Assembly (NCBI GenBank): GCA_046346965.1
Contig: JAXMHB010000001.1
Coordinates: forward strand, 1-64,000
DNA: 64,000 nucleotides
DNA from: JAXMHB01 sp046346965
GTDB lineage: Bacteria > Pseudomonadota > Gammaproteobacteria > Xanthomonadales > SZUA-5
Direction of reading: 5' to 3'
Shown: piece after piece, positions 32,951 to 39,736 of the stretch
Layout of the letters: each line of letters starts with the position of its first letter
How positions within the stretch are numbered: position 1 is the first letter of the stretch
Program-made: the position numbers and the translations under genes
Notes under the pieces: generated by a model
Seen by the model: the letters and a program-made list of their open reading frames with translations, nothing else
What the model was told of the DNA's origin: nothing
The model's database searches: none

Positions 32951-34093
32951 ATGGCATTGACCATTGCGGTGGTGCGCGAGCAAGCGCCGGGCGAGCGCCG
33001 TTGTGCGCTGGTGCCGGAAGTTGCCAAGAAACTCAAGGCCTTGGGCGCCAGTCTGCTGTGCCAGACCGGCTTCGGCGAGGCCGCCAATCTGCCCGATTCC
33101 CTGTACGCCGACACCGAGTTCCTGGCCGACCGTGCCGCGGTCCTGGCGCGTGCGGACATCGTGCTGCACGTACAGCCGCTATCGGTCGAGGACATCAGCC
33201 ATCTGCGCGCAGGGGCCACCGTGGTGGGCTATCTGCAGCCGCATCTGGCGCCTGAACGCGTGCAGGCGCTGCGCGATCGCAAGATCACCAGCTTCGCGCT
33301 GGAACTGCTGCCGCGCACCACCCGCGCGCAGGCGATGGACGTGCTGTCCTCGCAGGCCGGCATGGCCGGCTACAAGGCCACGTTGATCGCGGCCGAGTTG
33401 TCCGGCAAGTTTTTCCCGATGCTGACCACCGCCGCCGGCACCGTACGCCCGGCCAAGGTGCTGATCATCGGCGCCGGCGTCGCCGGCCTGCAGGCAATCG
33501 CCACCGCGCGCCGTCTGGGCGCCGCGGTTGAGGCCTTCGACGTGCGGCCAGAGACCAAGGAACAGATCGAATCGCTGGGCGCCAAGTTCCTCGACCTCGG
33601 CGTTTCCGCCAAGGGCGAAGGCGGCTACGCGCGTGAGCTGACGGCCGAGGAGCGTGCCGAGCAGAGCCGCCGCCTGGGCGAGCAGTTGAAGCACTACGAC
33701 GTGCTGATCACCACGGCCGCCATTCCCGGCCGCCCGGCGCCGAAGATCATCAGCGCCGACATGGCCAAGAACCTGCGCCCCGGCGCGGTAGTGGTCGATC
33801 TGGCAGCGGAAACCGGCGGCAACTGCGCGCTGACTCAGCCCGGCCATCAAGTCCTGATCGACGGCGTGCTCTACGCCGGCCCGCTCAACCTGGCCAGCAT
33901 GGGCGCTATCCACGCCAGCGAGATGTATGCGCGCAACCAATTGAATTTCCTCAGTCTATCGGTCAAGGCCGGCGCCTACACGTTGGACTGGAACGACGAA
34001 CTGATCGCCGGAAACGCGCTCACCCACGACGACAAGATCGTGCACGAGGCCACGCGCAAGCTGGTGGAGGGCGTGATGCGCAGTGAAATGTAA
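32951..34093 (+). CDS. pntAA: NAD(P) transhydrogenase subunit alpha, part 1
   Basis: A 380-residue soluble NAD(H)-binding domain I of a three-gene proton-translocating transhydrogenase. The NAD site is VLIIGAGVAGLQAIATARRL near residue 175. Other blocks are MAGYKATLIAAELSGKFFP and YDVLITTAAIPGRPAP. ATG 32951 is chosen over 32936 because GGGAG lies 8 bases upstream. With the next two genes it couples hydride transfer between NADH and NADP+ to proton movement, supplying NADPH. It is cytoplasmic but docks on the membrane subunits. Confidence 0.94.
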   Translation: MALTIAVVREQAPGERRCALVPEVAKKLKALGASLLCQTGFGEAANLPDSLYADTEFLADRAAVLARADIVLHVQPLSVEDISHLRAGATVVGYLQPHLAPERVQALRDRKITSFALELLPRTTRAQAMDVLSSQAGMAGYKATLIAAELSGKFFPMLTTAAGTVRPAKVLIIGAGVAGLQAIATARRLGAAVEAFDVRPETKEQIESLGAKFLDLGVSAKGEGGYARELTAEERAEQSRRLGEQLKHYDVLITTAAIPGRPAPKIISADMAKNLRPGAVVVDLAAETGGNCALTQPGHQVLIDGVLYAGPLNLASMGAIHASEMYARNQLNFLSLSVKAGAYTLDWNDELIAGNALTHDDKIVHEATRKLVEGVMRSEM

Positions 34094-34161
34094 AACGTGA
34101 AAAGTAAATGTGGGACGCTTCGCTTTTGATGCTGTTTCACTTTTAACTTTTAACTTTTAAC
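34092..34161. repeat. AT-rich inverted short repeats between pntAA and pntAB
   Basis: The 90-bp gap has AAACGTGAAAAGTAAATG on the left. On the right are three tandem copies of TTTTAAC (TTTCACTTTTAACTTTTAAC onward), which pair in part with the left block. The base composition is strikingly AT-rich for this chromosome. It could form a hairpin inside the operon and tune expression between the subunits. Confidence 0.75.
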
Positions 34162-34183
34162 GGCTTTTCTGGAGCTTCACGCC

Positions 34184-34477
34184 ATGATCGACGGCTTCAT
34201 CGCTCTCTACATATTCATGCTGGCCGCTTTCACCGGCTATGAAATCATCGCGCGGGTGCCGGTGATTTTGCATACGCCGCTGATGAGCGGATCGAATTTT
34301 GTGCATGGCATCGTCATGGTGGGTGCCATGATCGTGCTGGCGCACGCCGATACGACGCTGGAAAAGGCGATTGGATTTGTGGGTGTGTTGCTCGGGGCCG
34401 GGAATGCGGCCGGGGGGTATGTGGTGACCGAACGCATGCTGGAGATGTTCAAGTCCAGCAAGAAGAAGGGGGCCTGA
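34184..34477 (+). CDS. pntAB: NAD(P) transhydrogenase subunit alpha, part 2
   Basis: A 97-residue membrane subunit with three hydrophobic helices at about residues 3-20, 42-55 and 60-80. IDGFIALYIFMLAAFTGYEII at the start and KKKGA at the end are typical of PntAB. A TGGAG site is just upstream. It forms part of the proton channel (domain II) with PntB. It begins 3 bp before the pntB ATG, so the three genes are one operon, despite the repeat-filled gap before it. Confidence 0.93.
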   Translation: MIDGFIALYIFMLAAFTGYEIIARVPVILHTPLMSGSNFVHGIVMVGAMIVLAHADTTLEKAIGFVGVLLGAGNAAGGYVVTERMLEMFKSSKKKGA

Positions 34478-34480
34478 TCG

Positions 34481-35938
34481 ATGAATCTCGGAACCTTGAT
34501 CCAGGCCAGCTATTTCCTGGCGGCGGTGATGTTCATTTTTGGCCTGAAGCGCATGAGTTCGCCGGTAACGGCGCGCCAGGGCATCGTGCAGGCCGGTATC
34601 GGCATGGTCATCGCCAGTCTGGCGACCTTTGCCTTTTACTTTGAGCCGCAGGCGGGCGGCATGGTGGTACACACCGAGAATCTGGTGCTGTGCGTCATCG
34701 CCATCGCCATCGGTACCTCGGTGGCCTGGATCTCCGGCAAGCGCGTCGCCATGACCGATATGCCGCAGATGGTGGCTTTGTACAACGGTATGGGTGGCGG
34801 CTCGGCGGCAGCGATCGGTGCGGTGGAATTATTCAAGGCTGCGGCCATCGCGGCTGCCGCGGTGGGTGCGGCCGATATGAGTCATGCCGCCGAGAGTTTT
34901 GGATTCACCAAGGCCCTGCTGGCGGTGGTCGGTGCGCTGATCGGCGCGGTCAGCTTTTCGGGCTCGCTGATTGCATTTGCCAAGCTGCAGGGCTGGATGG
35001 ACAAGGTCTATCGCTTCCCCGGTCAGCAAGCTTTCAATCTGCTGCTGTTCGTCGCTGCGATCGCGCTCGGCGTGATGATCATTTATCAGCTGGATGCACG
35101 CCTGATCATCGCCTTCTTCATCGTCTGTCTGGTCCTCGGCGTCAGCATGACGCTGCCGATCGGCGGTGCCGACATGCCGGTGGTGATCTCGCTGTACAAC
35201 GCCTTCACCGGTTTGGCCGTGGCCTTCGAGGGCTACGTCATGCAGAACCCGGCGCTGATCATTGCCGGCATGGTGGTCGGTGCGGCCGGTACGCTGCTGA
35301 CGCAGCTAATGGCCAAGGCGATGAATCGGCCGATCAGCAATGTGCTTTTCAGCAATTTCGGCGGTGCTGGCGCTGCTGCGCAGGAAATCACCGGCAGCCA
35401 GAAACCGGTGGAAGCTTCGGATGCGGCGGTGATGATGGCGTATGCGGAGCGCGTGGTCATCGTGCCGGGTTATGGCATGGCGGTGGCGCAGGCGCAGCAC
35501 AAAATTTGGGAGCTCACGCAGCAGCTGATGAAGCGCGGCGTCAAGGTGCGTTTCGCCATTCATCCGGTGGCCGGTCGTATGCCGGGCCACATGAATGTGT
35601 TGTTGGCCGAGGCCGGCGTCCCTTACGACTTGATTGCGGATATGGACGATATCAACCCGGAGTTTCCGAATACCGACGTTTCGATCGTCATCGGCGCCAA
35701 CGACGTCGTTAATCCGGTGGCCAAAACCGATCCGGCCAGCCCGATCTATGGCATGCCGATTCTGGACGTGTCGGCCAGCAAGAACGTCATCGTCATCAAG
35801 CGCGGCAAAGGCACCGGCTTTGCTGGCATCGAGAATGCGTTGTTCTACCAGGACAACACGCGGATGCTGTTCATGGACGGTCAGGCCGCCGCCGCGGCGC
35901 TGGTCGGCGCCATGAAGGAACTGGATGGCGGTCACTGA
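34481..35938 (+). CDS. pntB: NAD(P) transhydrogenase subunit beta
   Basis: A 485-residue subunit with about eight or nine membrane helices in residues 1-270 and the NADP(H)-binding domain III after about 300. The domain III signature VVIVPGYGMAVAQAQHKI is at about residues 325-342; HPVAGRMPGHMNVLLAEAGVPYD and the KRGKGTGFAG loop follow. It binds NADPH and pumps protons. It follows PntAB by 3 bp. The 208 bp downstream of its stop hold a GC-rich inverted repeat around 35993-36016 without a T-tract, and no gene. Confidence 0.96.
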   Translation: MNLGTLIQASYFLAAVMFIFGLKRMSSPVTARQGIVQAGIGMVIASLATFAFYFEPQAGGMVVHTENLVLCVIAIAIGTSVAWISGKRVAMTDMPQMVALYNGMGGGSAAAIGAVELFKAAAIAAAAVGAADMSHAAESFGFTKALLAVVGALIGAVSFSGSLIAFAKLQGWMDKVYRFPGQQAFNLLLFVAAIALGVMIIYQLDARLIIAFFIVCLVLGVSMTLPIGGADMPVVISLYNAFTGLAVAFEGYVMQNPALIIAGMVVGAAGTLLTQLMAKAMNRPISNVLFSNFGGAGAAAQEITGSQKPVEASDAAVMMAYAERVVIVPGYGMAVAQAQHKIWELTQQLMKRGVKVRFAIHPVAGRMPGHMNVLLAEAGVPYDLIADMDDINPEFPNTDVSIVIGANDVVNPVAKTDPASPIYGMPILDVSASKNVIVIKRGKGTGFAGIENALFYQDNTRMLFMDGQAAAAALVGAMKELDGGH

Positions 35939-36146
35939 GCCCGTCGGCGCCACGGCCGTCCAGGCGGCCTTGGCGCCCCCAGCCGATCTGCGGGCCGCGG
36001 CGAACGCCGCCGCGGCTCAAGCTCATGATCGTTGATTTGGCGCCAGTCCGGCCACGCACCGCGCGGCTTGAGGCATGGCGGACGTCGTAGCTGCCTTTCG
36101 GCGAGCGCCGTGTTTCAGACCCTTTTTGGAGGCTCGCTCCGTACCC

Positions 36147-36584
36147 ATGCATTGGATCAATGAAGTCCTGGGCGTGCTCGCGGCACTGCTCGCCGCGACC
36201 GCGCTCGGTGCACTGTGGTCGATTGCTGGCCTCGGCGGCGCCGCGCCAGCGGCCTGGATGGCCCCCGCCGTTGCTGTGGCGCTGGCGGCGGTGCTGCGCT
36301 TCAACCGCCATCCGCCCGGCGCATTGCGCAGCCTGTGGTGCGTGCTGCTGCTGGCGCTGACAGCGGCGCACGCCAATTACCTGATGTCCGCCGGCTTCAT
36401 CGCCGGTCAGATGGGTCTCGATCTGGTCGACGCCATCCGCATGATCGGCGCCGACATGGCCTTTGCGGTGTCGCGCGCGCGTCTGGGCGGCACGGACTTT
36501 CTGGCCTACGGCATAGCGCTGATACTGGCGCTGCTGCTGGGCTATCGCCAGCCTGGCGAAATGGCCGCGGCGCCTAGGCGCTGA
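36147..36584 (+). CDS. Small inner membrane protein of unknown function
   Basis: A 145-residue hydrophobic protein with about four membrane segments, starting MHWINEVLGVLAALLAATAL. The start at 36147 has GGAGG 14 bases upstream, which is long; the longer frame from 36075 adds a non-hydrophobic tail and is less likely. No family recognised. It lies alone between pntB and the zinc-ribbon gene. Function cannot be inferred. Confidence 0.6.
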   Translation: MHWINEVLGVLAALLAATALGALWSIAGLGGAAPAAWMAPAVAVALAAVLRFNRHPPGALRSLWCVLLLALTAAHANYLMSAGFIAGQMGLDLVDAIRMIGADMAFAVSRARLGGTDFLAYGIALILALLLGYRQPGEMAAAPRR

Positions 36585-36688
36585 ACCAGTTGGCAAGCTG
36601 AACGGCCGCGCGCAAGCGCGTCACCCGTCACAGCCGGCGCCCGTGATCAGCGGATGATGGAACCCATCCGCCTCATGGGGCCGCCACC

Positions 36689-37042
36689 ATGCTTCCCGCT
36701 CAGCTCGAATGTCCGTTCTGCCACGCCGCCGTGCAGGGCGCGCTGTTGGTGCGCGCGACTGACGCCTACGCGCCAGCCATGCGCCTCTATACCTCGCGTT
36801 GCCCAGAGTGCGCCACGCCGATCGAGTTCCAGGCGCGCGCCGCGCATGTGGAGGTGGGCTACACCTACTGGGCCGGCAGCATGCATTTTGAGGCGATGGC
36901 GCAATTGGCGGTGGCCGGGCTGCGGCAACCCAGTCCCGGTGTGCTGGCGCTCGGCAGCGAGATCGTGTTTCCGCAGGTCGAGGGCGCCGATGCCGGCTTC
37001 GGCGGGCTGGAGCCGCGACCGGAGACAGCCGATCTGCTCTGA
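36689..37042 (+). CDS. Small zinc-ribbon protein of unknown function
   Basis: A 117-residue protein with a two-knuckle cysteine pattern: CPFC at residues 8-11 and CPEC at 38-41, a likely Zn site. The rest has no catalytic motif. It ends 8 bp before the convergent papain-like gene. An overlapping frame (36654-37067) lacks the cysteine pattern and is rejected. It could be a cytoplasmic regulator or scaffold. Confidence 0.6.
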   Translation: MLPAQLECPFCHAAVQGALLVRATDAYAPAMRLYTSRCPECATPIEFQARAAHVEVGYTYWAGSMHFEAMAQLAVAGLRQPSPGVLALGSEIVFPQVEGADAGFGGLEPRPETADLL

Positions 37043-37050
37043 GACTGGCC

Positions 37051-37860
37051 TCAGCTCTCGACCGTGATCAGCGTCCACAGATCGCCAATGCGCGGCTTCG
37101 AACTGGCGTACTTGTAGGGCAGGTAGAAGTAGCCGCCATCGCCTTGCGCGCTGCCCCAGGAATTGCGGCAGATCAGCCACTGGCGCGCGTCGTCGTAGCC
37201 TACCGCCAGCACCACGTGCTCGCCGAGCGGCTGTTCATCGAGTCCGGGCATGGGTGTGACGGTTTGCTGCTTGCCATCGCTGCCGACGAAGCTGGGATAG
37301 ACGACGATGCCGATCGTGTGCGGATAGCCTTCGGCGAGGCAGGATTTCATGGTGAGCAGATCATTCTTCAAGCGCCGAAAGCGCCGCACCTGGTGCGCGC
37401 TGGCCGCTTCGTAGACCTCGGCCGGCGGTTTCTGGGCGGCGCGGGAATCCGCCGGGAAGGCGCCGCCCGGCGTGCTTGCCGGCGTGGCGTCGTAGGGCCA
37501 GAGGGTTTCGTCCGGGGCACCCAGCGTGCGTGCCACCTTGATGCCGTCGCGGGTGCTGGCGCCGCTGTCGACCGCCTCGTCGCCGCGCGCAGCACGCTCG
37601 TGGTAGTAGATGAACAGGCGGCTCGGCGTAAAGTCTGGGGTCTGCCCGTGTTTGCGCCGCGAGTAGGCGATCGCCCCGGCAATGGCGTGCGCGGTGCACG
37701 CTGCGAGTTTGCCCTGGTCCCACACCGGCGGGCAGCCCTCGCGCAGATCCACCGCGGGCGGGAGCTCCGCCGGGCCGAGCTTGGGCAGGTGGAACAGATC
37801 GCGCGGATCGGGCCGATCACGCCGGCCACCCAGCATGGACTTCAGGTGCTCGAAAGGCAT
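37051..37860 (-). CDS. Papain-like C1 family cysteine peptidase without signal peptide
   Basis: A 269-residue protein with all papain residues: Gln49 and Cys55 in WDQGKLAACTAHA, His215 in GEHVVLAVGYD, and Asn233 in CRNSWGSAQGDGGYFYLPY. There is no signal peptide and no obvious long propeptide; residues 1-38 are short and basic (MPFEHLKSMLGGRRDRPDPR). This matches the bacterial group related to C1A enzymes seen in effectors and self-processing modules. Substrate and location are uncertain. It is convergent with the zinc-ribbon gene and 29 bp upstream of the end of the MetX-family gene. Confidence 0.85.
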   Translation of the reverse strand: MPFEHLKSMLGGRRDRPDPRDLFHLPKLGPAELPPAVDLREGCPPVWDQGKLAACTAHAIAGAIAYSRRKHGQTPDFTPSRLFIYYHERAARGDEAVDSGASTRDGIKVARTLGAPDETLWPYDATPASTPGGAFPADSRAAQKPPAEVYEAASAHQVRRFRRLKNDLLTMKSCLAEGYPHTIGIVVYPSFVGSDGKQQTVTPMPGLDEQPLGEHVVLAVGYDDARQWLICRNSWGSAQGDGGYFYLPYKYASSKPRIGDLWTLITVES

Positions 37861-37889
37861 CGGGACCTCCTGCGATCAGGGTCCGGCGA

Positions 37890-38996
37890 CTATGCAAGCC
37901 CCTCGTGCAGGCTGTCCAGAAAGCGTGCCATCACCGGCGCGAAGCGCGGGATATCGACCAGGAAGGCGTCATGTCCCTGGATCGAAGGCAGCGCCTGATA
38001 GTCGACCAGCGCGCCGGCTTCGCTGAGTGCCTCGGCGATCTCTTCCTGCTGCTCGACCGGGAACAGGATGTCGGTGGCGACGCCGATCACCAGCGCGCGG
38101 CGCACCGCCATCAGTCGGCAGGCTGCCGCTACGCTGGGGGCGTAGTCGGTCAGATCGAACCAGTCCATTGCCCGCGACAGGTACAGATAGCTGTTGGGAT
38201 CGAAGCCGCCGGCCCAGCGGCGGGCGTGGGCGTCGAGGTAGGACTCGATCTGGAACTCGCTGGCGAAAGGGTCCGCGTTGCGCTCGCTCAGGCGGTTGCG
38301 ACCGAAGCGCTCACGCCATTCCTGCGGTGAGCGGTAGGTCGCCACGCCGAGCTTGCGCGCCAGCCCCATGCCGGTGGCCACCTCGATGGCGTGTGCGTAT
38401 TCGCCGCCGTTCCAGGCCGGATCGGCACGCACGATCTGCCGCTGCAGCGAGCGAAGCGCAATCGCAAAGGCCGAGGAGCGGGCCGCGCAGGACATCACGA
38501 TCAGATGCGGCACCAGCGCGGGATGCCGCAATGCCATCGCCTGTGCCGTCATGCCGCCCATGCTGGGGCCGATTACCGCCAGCAGGCGCTCGATACCGAG
38601 ATCGCGCGCCACTGCAGCAGCGCCGTCGGCGATGTCCTCGATACTGATCGAGGGAAAGCGCAGTCGATAGGGCTGACCGTCGTCCGGGTGCGGCGAGGCA
38701 GGGCCGGTGGAACCCTTGCAGCTGCCCAGCGAATTGACGCAGATGATGAAGTAGCGTTCGGTGTCCAGCGTGCGCTCACGACCGATCATCGGCTCCCACC
38801 AGCCGGGTGAGGGGTCTTCCGAACTGGACGCCGCATGCGCGCTGGGCGACATGCCGGTGACGATCAGGATCGCGTTGTCGCGCGCCGGCGACAGCGTGCC
38901 CCAGGTCTCATAGGCGATGACGGCCTCACGCAATTCGCCGCCGCGATGCAGCGGAAACGGCGAGGGCAGGGCGGTGTAGCGAGTGGCGCCAGGCAT
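37890..38996 (-). CDS. MetX-family O-acyltransferase (homoserine or serine acylation)
   Basis: A 368-residue alpha/beta hydrolase-fold acyltransferase. The nucleophile Ser is in IGPSMGG (residue 145), the Asp in VATDILFP and the His in IQGHDAFLVD. FIICVNSLGSCKGSTGP and SYLYLSRAMDWFDL are like MetX. Xanthomonad relatives act as serine O-succinyltransferases feeding cysteine rather than as homoserine acetyltransferases, and this sequence shares their CVNSLGSCKGSTGPAS block, so either activity is possible. ATG 38996 is chosen; a GTG lies two codons upstream. It is divergent from the TrmB-like gene across 56 bp. Confidence 0.88.
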   Translation of the reverse strand: MPGATRYTALPSPFPLHRGGELREAVIAYETWGTLSPARDNAILIVTGMSPSAHAASSSEDPSPGWWEPMIGRERTLDTERYFIICVNSLGSCKGSTGPASPHPDDGQPYRLRFPSISIEDIADGAAAVARDLGIERLLAVIGPSMGGMTAQAMALRHPALVPHLIVMSCAARSSAFAIALRSLQRQIVRADPAWNGGEYAHAIEVATGMGLARKLGVATYRSPQEWRERFGRNRLSERNADPFASEFQIESYLDAHARRWAGGFDPNSYLYLSRAMDWFDLTDYAPSVAAACRLMAVRRALVIGVATDILFPVEQQEEIAEALSEAGALVDYQALPSIQGHDAFLVDIPRFAPVMARFLDSLHEGLA

Positions 38997-39052
38997 GCGC
39001 ACGAGTGCAGTCTTGGGGCCGGCATGATAACCATAACCCTACGTAAACTCGC

Positions 39053-39736
39053 ATGTACGCCAACTCCGCCCCGGTGCACAGCTCGCAGAGCGGCCCACAC
39101 CCGCGCCTGCTGGAGGTCTGCCGCCGCCATCGCGCGCAGCCGTGGCGGCAGCCGGTGAGCGTGCACGGGCAGCAGGCGTTTGCGGCCACGGAGCGCTGGT
39201 TGGCTGCACGGCCGACGGCTCCGCTGCTGCTGGACGCAGGCTGCGGCACCGGCGCCAGCTCTGTGTGGCTGGCGGAGCGCCGCCCCGAGGCGCTGGTGAT
39301 TGGTGTCGATCAATCGGCCGAGCGATTGCGGCGTGGGCGGCAGAGCGATGTGCTCGCGCAGACGGTGCACCCACGCGTGCTGCTGCTGCGCGCGCCGCTG
39401 GAAGACTACTGGCGCTTGCTGGCGACCGCCGGCATCACGCTCGACGAGTTGTTGCTGTGGTACCCGAATCCCTGGCCCAAGCCCGGGCATTTGCAGCGGC
39501 GCTGGCACGGACACCCGCTGTTTTCGTTGCTACCGACACTGGCGCGTCGCCTGGAGCTGCGCAGCAACTGGCTGATTTACATGCAGGAGTTCCAGTTGGC
39601 GCTGGCCGATCTCGGCATTGCGGCCGAGATCGAGGCCGTGGCGCCGGCAGCGCCGCCGGTGAGCCCTTTCGAACGCAAGTACCGCGACTCCGGGCACGCC
39701 TTGTGGGTCTTGCGTGCCCATCTGCCCCGCGCCTGA
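39053..39736 (+). CDS. TrmB-like SAM-dependent methyltransferase
   Basis: A 227-residue Rossmann methyltransferase. The SAM site is LLLDAGCGTGASSVWLAE at about residues 58-75, followed by VIGVDQSAERL. WYPNPWPKPGHLQRRWHGHP replaces the strict FPDPWPKKRHHKRR of tRNA (guanine-46-N7)-methyltransferase, so it is a divergent member of that family. A late SPFERKYRDSGHALW fits TrmB. It may methylate tRNA or another RNA. Its stop abuts the stop of the convergent permease gene. Confidence 0.78.
   Translation: MYANSAPVHSSQSGPHPRLLEVCRRHRAQPWRQPVSVHGQQAFAATERWLAARPTAPLLLDAGCGTGASSVWLAERRPEALVIGVDQSAERLRRGRQSDVLAQTVHPRVLLLRAPLEDYWRLLATAGITLDELLLWYPNPWPKPGHLQRRWHGHPLFSLLPTLARRLELRSNWLIYMQEFQLALADLGIAAEIEAVAPAAPPVSPFERKYRDSGHALWVLRAHLPRA

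Noticed and set aside
35993..36016. Terminator after pntB
   Set aside because: A GC-rich stem is present but no T-tract follows, so it was not listed.
36654..37067. 137-residue frame overlapping the zinc-ribbon gene
   Set aside because: It overlaps in another frame and lacks the paired CxxC pattern seen in the chosen frame.
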